Of a stretch of DNA of 64,000 bases, positions 10,695-20,600 are shown piece after piece. Every line of letters begins with the position of its first letter. Positions within the stretch are counted from its first letter, which is position 1. The stretch is from Trachythela sp. YZ-2020 (taxonomy: Eukaryota > Cnidaria > Anthozoa > Malacalcyonacea > Clavulariidae). The position numbers and the translations under genes are program-made. The stretch is taken from assembly GCA_016169945.1 (NCBI GenBank), contig JADLSH010000143.1, positions 62,001-126,000 of the forward strand, given 5' to 3'. The notes beneath the pieces were generated by a model. It saw only the letters and a list, made by a program, of their open reading frames with translations, did not search any database and had not been told where the DNA came from.

Positions 10695-11564
10695 TGACCA
10701 CGAGAGTTTGAGGGGGTGATAGACTGTATATATTATTACTATTGGATTTAATCTTACTTAACCAGGATACCAACATTATGCGCATGCGTTTTTCAGTAGC
10801 GTCTTCCAATTATAAATTACACTGGTACCTAAAGTATATGCACATATAATGTGCATTATTAACATAATATCTCTATATCACATCGCCTTGCATCGCCTTG
10901 TACAATATATATTTACTGTGTAATACTGTACTTATAGATATACTTAATACTTACTATATATAGTCAATTGGTTTGAAGACTTTGAACTAAAGTGCACTGA
11001 TATACAAACCTTACACATTTATATTGCATGCAACTGCTGTAAATGTCAGTCAGTATTTATAATAAAAATTAAATATTGTTTGCATTCAGTGACAACACTA
11101 TAGAAATGTCTGTGACCACAATGATGTCATGGCAAACGAGACGACATCTCTTACATCTCTACATTTACAAGAAGGGTACAAAACATTGTAGGAGTCTTTC
11201 CTGTTTGTAACCCAATTTTGCCAGTACTGACATTATACAGTCTGTGCATAGCCTAGGACTAGAATTATTTCAGGTACTGAGTTATTTCAGGTATTTCATT
11301 GCCAGAATTATTTGCTACAGCCTATAGTTTGCTGTGACAGTGTAAGTAGGTATGTCTATAACCTATATACAATAATGAAACCACTTTATATAGTGAAAGT
11401 TGCTTTGCCATGATTTCTTCCGCTTGGTGTAACCACATGCTGTGCGAATTCTGCGAAAACAATATGCAGATTAGGTAGTTGCGTCATATGTCAACATTTA
11501 ACTGCGTTTTATCAATGTATTGAGTGGACAGACAACTTTCATAATACGTGCACAGCTACTGGAT

Positions 11565-13256
11565 ATGGATAAGTTGGGCAACATGGCTGGCATACCACAT
11601 ATCTACAGCCCTTTGCTGTACATTTTCGAAGGCGAGTTAATACGTATTGGCGAGTTTATTAAGCAAATTCGCTATGTGTCAGTTCTGACCGGCTATGGTA
11701 AATTATATGGCTTGTATACACACAGTCGCAGTGCTGTTGTGCATGTTACCACATTGAAAAAACTCAACCAAAATCGATTGCAGCATGCCTTGTCTAGCAG
11801 GCTCGAAGCTACGCGAAACGAATACAGTTTAAGCTTATTAGGCGAATGGTTTGCGGTCCAAAATCTAGGTTCGAACATTTCAGTCCGCGACCTTTTGAAA
11901 AAGAAAGCTTATACATTACGTGAAAATGAAACTTATGTTTGCATCGTTGTTGAAAAACTACAAACTACATTTGATTTCGAGGACATGAGTAATCACACCC
12001 AGGCATTCTTCTTAGCGAAAGGTAAAACCTACAAGATGGATATAAAAATTGTGAGACGAGAAAGCCCGTTCCGATTTGACTATGATTTTACAGAAAGGAT
12101 TTCGTCCGCCGGGTATGTTGGTAATTCAGGTGTGAAGTATAATGGTATTGAAAACGAAGGGTTACGTTTGAACGGATTTGAAAATGTTGGAACTGAATTG
12201 GAAGATATGTCTAAGAAACCGAAACCGGATGTTGCGCCATCTGATTCCGAGAATCCACTTGACCATGATGAGAAGGGACTTCCGGAATTGCAAAATGAAA
12301 GCAGAAATAAGGAAAGCAAAGATAAGTTGGAGAGGATTAAGGAAGATAGCGCTGTTGTGAAAGCTACGCCAGTTTTGCCAACGGAAGAAGTTTTGATTCA
12401 AGCCGCTTTTACAGAAGACAAGGGGAATACAATTAAGAACAAAGATGATGTTGAGACTCTAGACAAGAAAGAAATGGGTTTTGTACCTGAAGAAGATTCG
12501 ACAAGAGATGGTGAAGCTTGGGTGGAAATTAAGCAAAGCGATATTCTGAACACTAAACCAGTTTTGCCAACGGAAGAACCTCCTAATGACGCCATGTTTA
12601 CAGAAACCGAAAAGGATAAAATTGATAACAAAGAAAAAGCTGACAGTCTAGATGGTAAACAAGGAGAAACAGGTTTTGACAGTTCTGTACCTGAAATAAA
12701 TTCCACAATTGAAAATGAAGATAACATCGCTTGCGGTGGAGCTCGACAACTTAATGAAATTGTCAACAAAGAAAGTGAGGGTGTTAAGTCGGAAGATAAC
12801 GAAGTCTCGAATGAAGAAAGTTTGGCAATTGAAGAAGATTCTGCAGCAAGCACAGTTTTACCAGCGGAAGAAAGGAAGATATTGGGGAATGAAGGTAGTC
12901 TTAGAGAAGGTCAACAGGAAGTGAATTGTATACCGGCGAAAAATTCCACCAAAGAGAAAATTGAAACTGTAGACGGTCACGTGGCAGAAAGATCTCAAGA
13001 AACCGAAAATACTAGAAGCAAAGAAAATAAGTCGGATGAGTTAAAAATAGCCAATGAAAACATTTTGTCAACAGAAGAATCTTTCAACAACACTTCAGCA
13101 ACAGAAGTTACGAACAAGACAAGCGAAGATGCTACTGACAAAGGACAGGAAAATACGGCTTCTTCATCTGTTGGAAGTTCCGATAAAGATACTGAAAGTG
13201 GAAACATGAAAGAAATTGGTCATATGAACACTGACCTTGAAATCGAACTGGATTGA
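11565..13256 (+). CDS. JAB-like pseudoenzyme B1 with long acidic tail
   Basis: 563 residues. The first ATG is 11565; the frame runs upstream to a TTG only. No standard family is obvious, but the N-terminal 180 residues line up with A1: E-F-I near 30-32 (A1 22-24), a TGYG-x-L-Y-G-L-Y stretch (A1 TGG-x-L-F-G-L-W), V-V-x-x-V-T, and G-E-W at 93-95, the same numbers as in A1. The catalytic residues are gone: the Glu is Leu41, HxH is F96-A-V98, while the S106-x-x-D109 pair survives. I infer a catalytically dead JAB/MPN-type domain. Residues 200-563 are Glu/Lys/Ser-rich, probably disordered, with two diverged repeats around V-L-P-T-E-E. Pseudo-JAB subunits typically scaffold active JAB partners, and A1/A2 are the obvious candidates. 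AATAAA overlaps the stop codon. Confidence 0.75.
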   Translation: MDKLGNMAGIPHIYSPLLYIFEGELIRIGEFIKQIRYVSVLTGYGKLYGLYTHSRSAVVHVTTLKKLNQNRLQHALSSRLEATRNEYSLSLLGEWFAVQNLGSNISVRDLLKKKAYTLRENETYVCIVVEKLQTTFDFEDMSNHTQAFFLAKGKTYKMDIKIVRRESPFRFDYDFTERISSAGYVGNSGVKYNGIENEGLRLNGFENVGTELEDMSKKPKPDVAPSDSENPLDHDEKGLPELQNESRNKESKDKLERIKEDSAVVKATPVLPTEEVLIQAAFTEDKGNTIKNKDDVETLDKKEMGFVPEEDSTRDGEAWVEIKQSDILNTKPVLPTEEPPNDAMFTETEKDKIDNKEKADSLDGKQGETGFDSSVPEINSTIENEDNIACGGARQLNEIVNKESEGVKSEDNEVSNEESLAIEEDSAASTVLPAEERKILGNEGSLREGQQEVNCIPAKNSTKEKIETVDGHVAERSQETENTRSKENKSDELKIANENILSTEESFNNTSATEVTNKTSEDATDKGQENTASSSVGSSDKDTESGNMKEIGHMNTDLEIELD

Positions 13257-13523
13257 ATAAATGAAGCAGATATTAAAACTTCTAACGTATTTATATGGTA
13301 CATTATTGGTACATACTTATTGCTTGAGCACGTTTGATTTAAGACGTTTGATGTATTTCATATTTAGTATTCATGTAATAGTAAATTATATACTTTTGTA
13401 AATATAGAGGAATAATTTTGAGGAACGGCCGCTCGAAAACAGTTCGTTTATAACTGATTGGGTCACCGTTGTAACTTTTTAAAATAATAATAATAATTAC
13501 ATCATCTTCTCCTGCACTCTCTA
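13257..13523. other. B1 3' flank
   Basis: AT-rich sequence almost identical to the B2 3' flank except that it lacks the 128-bp foldback insertion. It therefore represents the empty site for that element (TATTTCATATTTA near 13353). Confidence 0.75.
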
Positions 13524-13660
13524 TTAACTTCTATTATACACCCATGTTCTATTTATACACCCATGTTCTATTTATACAGCTGTAATCTGGTTCTAAATGG
13601 TCATATGCAGCCTCCAAAACTCCGCGAATGTTGCGTGGACACCACGTGGACACCACGTCC
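13524..13660 (-). pseudogene. Fragment of LicD-like gene 3' end
   Basis: On the minus strand this repeats the terminal codons and TAA of the LicD-like gene at 15896-16010, with two short internal tandem duplications, and then stops at the junction with unit B2. It is a passenger that marks the right end of the B duplication. Confidence 0.85.
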
Positions 13661-14370
13661 ATATATTTACTGTGTAATACTGTAACCTATAGATATACTT
13701 AATATTTACTATATATAGTCAATTGGTTTGAAGACTTTGAACTAAAGTGCACTGATATACTCACCTTACACATTTATATTGCATGCAATGCGTACATCGT
13801 AAGTTGGAACTGCTGTAAATGTCAGCCAATATTTATAATAAAAATTAAATATTGTTTGCATTCAGTGACAACACTATAGAAATGTCTGTGACCACAATGG
13901 CGTCATGGCAAACGAGACGACATCTCTTACATCTCTACATTTTTCAAGATGGGTACAAAACATTGTCAGTGTTCTTAATTAACTCTTTCCTGTTTGTAAC
14001 CCAAATTTGCCAGTACTGACATTATACAGTCTGTGCATAGCCTAGGACTAGAATTACTTCAGCGAGTTATTTCAGGTACTGAGTTATTTCAGGTACTGAG
14101 TTATTTGCTACAGCCTATAGTTTGCTGCGACAGTGTAAGTAGGTATGTCTATAACCTTATACAATAATGAAACCACTTTATATAGTGAAAGTTGCTTTGC
14201 CATGATTTCTTCCACTTGGTGTAACCACATGCTGTGCGAATTCTTCGAAAACAATATGCAGATTAGGTAGTTGCGTCATATGTCAACATTTAACTGCGTT
14301 TTATCAATGTATTGAGTGGACAGCCAACTTTCATAATACGTGCCTGTTATACCAAACACAGCTACTGGAT

Positions 14371-15456
14371 ATGGATAAGTTGGGCAACATGGCTGGCATA
14401 CCACATATCTACAGCCCTTTGCTGTACATTTTCGAAGGCGAGTTAATACGTATTGGCGAGTTTATTAAGCACGTTCGCTATGTGTCGGTTCTGACCGGCT
14501 ATGGTAAATTATATGGCTTGTATTCACACAGTCGCGATGCTGTTGTGCATGTTACCACATTGAAAAAACTCAACCAATATCAATTGCAGCATGCCTTGTC
14601 TAGCAGGCTCGAAGCTACACGAAACGAATACGGTTTAAGCTTGTTAGGCGAATGGTTTGCGGTCCAAAATCTAGGTACGAACATTTCAGTCCGCGACCTT
14701 TTGAAAAAGAAAGCTTATACATTACGTGAAAATGAAACTTATGTTTGCATCGTTGTTGAAAAGCTACAAACTACATTTGATTTCGAGGACATCAGTAATC
14801 ACACCCAGGCATTCTTCTTAGCGAAAGGTAAGACCTACAAGATGGATATGAAAATTGTGAGACGAGAAAGCCCGTTCCGATTTGACTATGATTTTACAGA
14901 AAGTATTTCGTCCGCCGGGTATGTTGGTAATTCAGATGTGAAGTGTAATAGTATTGAAAACGAAGGGTTACGTTTAAACGCACTTGAAAATGTTGGAACT
15001 GAATTGAAAGATAGCGAAGTCTCGAATGAAGAAAGTTTGGCAATTGAAGAAGATTCTGCAGGAAGCACAGTGTTACCAGAGGAAGAAAGGAAGGTATTGG
15101 GGAATGAAGGTAGTCTTAGAGAAGGTCAACAGGAAGTGAATTGTTTACCGGCGAAGAATTCCACCAAAGAAGAGAAAATTGAAACTGTAGACGGTCACGT
15201 GGCAGAAAAATCTCAAGAAACCGAAAATACTAGAAGCAAAGAAAATAAGTCGGATGAGTTAAAAATAGCCAATGAAAACATTTTGTCAACAGAAGAATCT
15301 TTCAACAACACTTCAGCAATAGAAGTTACGAACAAGATAAGTGAAGATGCTACTGACAAAGGACAGGAAAATACGGCTTCTTCATCTGTTGGAAGTTCCG
15401 ATAAAGATACTGAAAGTGGAAACATGAAAGAAATTGGTCATATGAAGCAGTACTGA
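14371..15456 (+). CDS. JAB-like pseudoenzyme B2, short-tailed copy
   Basis: 361 residues from ATG 14371. The N-terminal domain is nearly identical to B1 (TGYG-x-L-Y-G-L-Y, G-E-W-F-A-V, S-V-R-D), so it is the same presumed pseudo-JAB domain. The acidic tail lacks 197 codons relative to B1. The deletion joins two GAAGATA direct repeats of B1 (near 12200 and 12791) and keeps frame. A small indel at the end replaces the B1 C-terminus (N-T-D-L-E-I-E-L-D) with K-Q-Y. The frame is otherwise intact and substitutions are sparse, which suggests a recent duplication with both copies still coding. Same orientation as A1, A2 and B1. Confidence 0.75.
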   Translation: MDKLGNMAGIPHIYSPLLYIFEGELIRIGEFIKHVRYVSVLTGYGKLYGLYSHSRDAVVHVTTLKKLNQYQLQHALSSRLEATRNEYGLSLLGEWFAVQNLGTNISVRDLLKKKAYTLRENETYVCIVVEKLQTTFDFEDISNHTQAFFLAKGKTYKMDMKIVRRESPFRFDYDFTESISSAGYVGNSDVKCNSIENEGLRLNALENVGTELKDSEVSNEESLAIEEDSAGSTVLPEEERKVLGNEGSLREGQQEVNCLPAKNSTKEEKIETVDGHVAEKSQETENTRSKENKSDELKIANENILSTEESFNNTSAIEVTNKISEDATDKGQENTASSSVGSSDKDTESGNMKEIGHMKQY

Positions 15457-15594
15457 CCTTGAAATCGAACTGGATTGAATAAATGAAGCAGATACTAAAA
15501 CATTCTAGCGTATTATGGATTTATTGTACATTATTGGTACATACTTATTGCTTGAGCACGTTTGATTTAAGACGTTTGATGTATTTCATATTTA

Positions 15595-15722
15595 CGGCGT
15601 TTGACTGTTGCCGGTAAAACTACCTGAAAATACAATCTCATTGTATTTTTCAGGTAGTTTTACACAACAGTCAACCGCCGTATTTGCTATACTCTACCCA
15701 CACTGGCACCGCACGTTCGAGA
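15595..15722. mobile_element. Hairpin-plus-tail foldback element with 13-bp target duplication
   Basis: Inserted in the B2 3' flank. TATTTCATATTTA is duplicated at 15582-15594 and 15723-15735, while the paralogous B1 flank has the site once. The element is a near-perfect hairpin (AACTACCTGAAAATACAAT and complement) plus the family tail CACTGGCACCGCACG. It is shorter than other copies, lacking the central core. Confidence 0.85.
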
Positions 15723-15895
15723 TATTTCATATTTAGTATTCATGTAATAGTAAATTATATACTTTTGTAAATATAGAGGAATAATTTTGAGGAACGGCCG
15801 CTTGAAAACAGTTCGTTTATAACTGATTGGGTCACCGTTGTAAAATATTTTTAAAATAATAATAATAATTACAGCATCTTCTCCTGCACTCTCTA

Positions 15896-16848
15896 TTAAC
15901 TTCTATTATACACCCATGTTCTATTTATACAGCTATAATCTGGTTCTAAATGGTCATATGCAGCCTCCAAAACTCCGCGAATATTGCGTGGACACCACGT
16001 TTTCACGTCCATAAACACGCATTCTTTAAAAGGAAAAAAATCTTTCATTTTGTAATTCGTTTCCATATCCAGATCTCGTACTTTCTGCTTCTCTCGATAA
16101 ACAACATAGGGAAAGATGTCTAAATGATGAAAGCCATGAATTACTCTAGCCATTGGACTGACAAATGAACAGCTATCGATTTGCTCGTGAACGACCTTGA
16201 AATTGAAAAGTTCTGATCATATTCTAGGTCGGGATTAAGACGATTAAAATCAAATCATAGGACTAGGATAGGGGATTAAGGTTTGATCAATTTTTGAACT
16301 GGATAATCCAAGCAGACCCACTCCTTCCTACTCACCTGGCCTATGCAACTCAACCGTCTTCTATCGTCTTCTTCCCTTTGCTCGAAATCTTTCTGTACAA
16401 CAAAATGAAACTTATCATCGTCTCCTTGTTTGAAATTCCGCTTTCCTCCAAACGCTTTGAGTGCCTTAAACCTTCTAATGTCGACCAAGACATCGACGTC
16501 TTCATCCCAAGGTATAATGTATCCGTCTCTATATTGACCCAGGAGAGAGCCACAGCCAATGACATAAGGAATTTTGTGAAATCTCGACATGATATGCCAT
16601 TGAGACAATAACGCTGCAAACGTTTCTCTGTTGTTGTTGGCGCGGCATCTGTTACTTGGCAATGGAAAAACTGTAATTAACCCGCTGCTGTTCGACAATG
16701 TAAACGGTTCTATTGTCCAGCTTTGGCTGAAATTTGAAATGTTTTCGATATAATCTTTCACTGCGAAACCGTATAACCGAAATACAAACAACCACAAACA
16801 GACAATTGCTGTGAAACCGATCACAAATCTTCGCCAAAGCATCGACAT
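15896..16848 (-). CDS. LicD/fukutin-family nucleotidyl- or phosphotransferase-like protein
   Basis: Two minus-strand exons, 16336-16848 and 15896-16183, joined in frame to about 266 residues. The donor is GTGAGT after a Cys-Ile-Gly-Gln; the acceptor was chosen because it is the only nearby AG that keeps frame. Order: short cytosolic N-terminus; one membrane anchor (about 8-28), so a type II Golgi-style protein; then the LicD signature G-S-L-L-G-Q-Y-R-D-G followed by I-P-W-D-E-D-V-D-V (about 117-137), the Asp-rich metal/nucleotide site shared with bacterial LicD, FKTN and FKRP; and a C-terminal block with F-x-D-x-x-x-W-C-P-R-N resembling the FKRP/fukutin end. In animals such proteins modify glycans (for example ribitol-phosphate addition to dystroglycan); the exact acceptor here is unknown. 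Its 3' end overlaps the B2 duplication. Confidence 0.8.
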
Positions 16849-17601
16849 TGGTCATTGCATTTCTAGTATATATTGCCGTTTGTGTTTGGATAATATGCAA
16901 AACATTGAATAAATTGTCCGCGTGACTGCATGTGCTGACATGCTCGTCTATGACAAATTTGATCAGCCGGCTTAATGAAAGTGAAGAGTCTTGAGTTTTG
17001 TTAGTTTAATGTCGTGAACATATTTTTGCAGCTGTTCTGCGAGCCAACTAAAAAATGGGCAAGCTTTATTATTTTATTTAGTGCCGACAGAGCTTGTGTC
17101 CAGTATTGAAATGGCCCGTTTTATCACTAAAGTTAGGTAATAGGCATCTCCTCTCTCATGTGTATAAATGTCCTAATTTATACTAGAAGGTAGAAACGGA
17201 TTTTAATCTATAGAGGGATTTCATGTGACGTCACATTTTTGGCCGCTATGTTTGTGGTCTTTGTGGTCAAATCTGACCACCACGTCGAGGTCATTCCCAA
17301 GGCATGGCGGCCAAAATTGTCAGGCCAATATTTCAAAACGCTTCAGTCAAAATGCTACAATTGTAATTTGGGACAGATTACTAATCCGTTACAAAGCCAA
17401 ACCAAAATTTTAAGAGTTCACTGGTCTAGACTTGTTTCGGCTATTATAACATGAAGTATTCCGGACCCAAAATATGCTGGTTTTAACTATGGTTTTAACC
17501 TGCGAACAGGCATGACTATTTGATTCGAACAATTTGCTTTTTGAATTCACGTGCAGAAATTGAACATTATTTTGCAAGAAAATCAACTTTAAAGACACAG
17601 A
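16849..17601. promoter_or_regulatory. Divergent promoter region, LicD-like (-) and MTHFD1 (+)
   Basis: Two start codons face away from each other across about 750 bp. A perfect CRE palindrome TGACGTCA lies at 17226-17233. No other gene-like frame is convincing. Confidence 0.5.
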
Positions 17602-20600
17602 ATGGCTCAGATTTTAAAAGGATCTGTAGTGGCAAAGTAAGTGAGAATTAAAGATGGTTCTATACTTAATTCGTGCCAGTGTTTCGTGCAATATTTAGCG
17701 TATGATTTTGATATACAGACTATACACTGCGCATATTGACCCATAAGGTCCAATTATGCGTCCTATATTGGTAGATATATTATTAAATGTGCTACAATTC
17801 TGGCATTCTACCATTGCGAGTTGAACCGTTGGCAAAATTTGAAACTATTCTGTGAAAGGCCACCAAAGTTTTTTATATGTAGTATGTAGTCTAGCAACAC
17901 TGTAGGTGGAATGAGGGGCTGTGTACCCAGCTTGAAATAGCAGGGGCGGCCAGACTCGCTCTGCCTAAATAGGAAGTTTATAAATTGTGCACCCGAGACT
18001 TCAAAAATGTAATAATAAATATATCGAAAACATCAAAACTGCACATCGCAGTAGTTGTGCAATACAAACTTTTATGCCAAGACTGTATCGCATCTCCAGG
18101 AGTACGATACTGATAATTTGCAAAATGATCAGATCATATGCATACAATATTACCATTAGCACATCTACTGCCCAACCACCAAAGTCTCTTTAATAAAGAG
18201 CGATGCAGTACAGTACATGACCTCTTAATGGTTAACAATTCCTAGCATTGTCATTAAATTTTCTTACAGAGACATTCGTGCCAAGCTGAAAGTCATTGTT
18301 GATGAAACAAGAGAACACTATCCAGAATTCAACCCATGTTTAGCCATAGTACAGGTAAAAAGACCAAACTGCTTGAAATATACATTCACCAAACTGCTTG
18401 AAATATACATTCTAAATATAATGTCATTTATGTGCATGACCAAAATATGGCATATCTTGTAAACCCAAATATGGTATACAGCCAGACTGGAAAGTTTGTA
18501 GTGTGCAAAGGATTTCTCCTTCGTGCACTTTTGAGGCTTAAGTTTCTTCATATGCACAATGTCAGGAATCTCCTTTGTGCATTTTGCAAACTTTCCAGTC
18601 TGGCTATACAGACAGTTCTGGAAAACTGAAATATGGTATAAATACATAACCTGACATTGCATGTATTTTTATCTCTTTCCGATTCATCTATGGTATTTAG
18701 CCATTGACTTTAGTGCCGGTATGTTTGCCTTCCTAGATTGGAGATCGTGCTGATTCAACATCTTACATCAGAGCAAAGTCAAAGGCTGCAAATGAGGTTA
18801 ATTAAACAACAATTATGATTTATGTACAGAGCTAGCACATGACATCAGTTAATTTCATCTCAAATATCTAAAATTATGTGTGTGGTTTAATGTTTCACAT
18901 TTCCTAGATTGGAATGGTTGCAAAACATGTCAAATTATCAAATACTACAACGGAACTAGAGGTAGGTATTAAATATATGTATGTACCAAGGTGTTTAGTA
19001 TAAGTACCCAGTGCCTCAATATTCCTTCTAAAACTAGGTATTGAAAAAAGTTGATGAACTGAACAAAGATCCAAATGTGCATGGCATTATTGTGCAACTT
19101 CCGCCGGATTCATCAGAACCTATTGATCCTTCTGCTTGCACAAATGCTGTTGCACCAGAGAAGGATGTTGATGGGTAAGGCTCTAGAACTAATCTTGCCT
19201 TGTTTAAGTGCAAAATGATTGACATTTTTTAAAGAACAATTCTGTATTGGAACAGCCAGTAAATTGTCCTTCCCTTGTGATGGTTCATACTGTAACTCAG
19301 CTCGCTGTTGTATATTTTTCTTAGTCTTCATGATGTTAATGCTGGAAGACTTGCTAGAGGTCAGCTTAATGATTGCATTGCGCCTTGTACTCCCAGAGGA
19401 TGCTTGGAATTGATACAGAGAACTGGTTAGTAGTAAATAAATGCATGCTAGCCTCATCAACAAAAGGTGATTTCCCTGAAGGATATAATGAACACCAACA
19501 ACAAAAGGACACTAATGACAAAACAACATTGTTTGCCGCTGAAAGAATAAACTGAAGTTGCAAGTTTAGTTTTTTGTGGAAGATGATTCTACAAGAGAGC
19601 TCTCCATTGCTTCATTTATTGTATCTCCACAGTATGTACTTTTAGCACATAGTATATATAGTTTACATGTAGTTTACTTATTGTTTGTAAAATTATTCCA
19701 TTTTTCTTTCACCAATAAGGAGTTGAAGTCCAAGGAAAGAAAGCAATAGTACTTGGACGAAGTAAAATTGTGGTGAGTTTAGCATGAGATGTTTGGATAA
19801 ATTTTGAGTCCATTGTTCAGACCTTTATATTATTAGCATTGTAAAAAACGTTTGGATGCTATTAATCAATGTCTTTGTAGGGTGCTCCAATGTCCAATAT
19901 TCTAACATGGAATCATGCAACTGTTACAGTCTGCCATTCAAGAACTAAAGACCTGCCAGATGTTGTATGTATAATATAGAAGAATTTTGTTTGCTTCTTT
20001 CATTCAACTTCATTTGAAATACAAATATCGCAATTTGAAGTAACTTAATGTTATTTCTGCCATTCCAGGTTCGAGAGGGAGAGATTGTTGTAGTTGCAAT
20101 TGGTAGTCCACATTTTGTAAAAGTGAGAGGTCTATTTTAGTTGTCAGAAAAGATTATCAAGTACTCAATTTTTTTGTCAGCTCCTGTCCTGAATACATAT
20201 TTAAGGAGTCATACATGTTTATGTTTAGGGTGATTGGATCAAAGAAGGTGCTGTTGTAATTGACTGTGGCATCAATGCTATCCCAGGTATTGTATTTTGT
20301 ATGTTTTAGTTTGTTACTGTACAGTACATGCACAGGAATGTTGATAAATCAGTTTTAGTTGAACATTAGTTTTTGTGTCAATGCAACCCATCGGTTTCAG
20401 ATTTACATATAAACTTTTAACGGTGTACAAAACTGTGTCATTGTTAAGATTCAAGCAAGAAAAGTGGTCATCGTTTGGTAGGTGATGTTGATTATGCTGA
20501 GGCCTCGAAAAGAGCAAGCTGGATTACACCAGTTCCTGGGGGTAAGTTTCTACGCAAACATTTGTGAACTGTAACCAATTATTGATAATTTGTTAACATT

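Larger units (their letters stand above)
9453..10830 (+). repeat. Duplication unit A2
   Basis: Second copy of the A unit (see 7625-8990). Upstream 190 bp, coding region and 3' sequence ending TTACACTGGTACCT all align with the first copy, with scattered substitutions and small indels. Confidence 0.85.
10905..13660 (+). repeat. Duplication unit B1
   Basis: About 2.76 kb, beginning with ATATTTACTGTGTAATACTG in the A2 3' flank and running through gene B1 to a fragment of the 3' end of the LicD gene. It abuts unit B2 at 13660/13661. Confidence 0.85.
13661..16010 (+). repeat. Duplication unit B2
   Basis: Second copy of the B unit, about 2.35 kb. It differs from unit B1 mainly by a 591-bp in-frame deletion in the coding tail, a short insertion before the ATG, and a 128-bp foldback insertion in the 3' flank. 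Its right end is inside the intact LicD-like gene, so this is the ancestral junction. Confidence 0.85.

Noticed and set aside
12080..13207. Minus-strand Ser/Leu-rich frames opposite B1
   Set aside because: Antisense shadow of the Glu/Lys/Ser-rich B1 tail; no start context or homologue.
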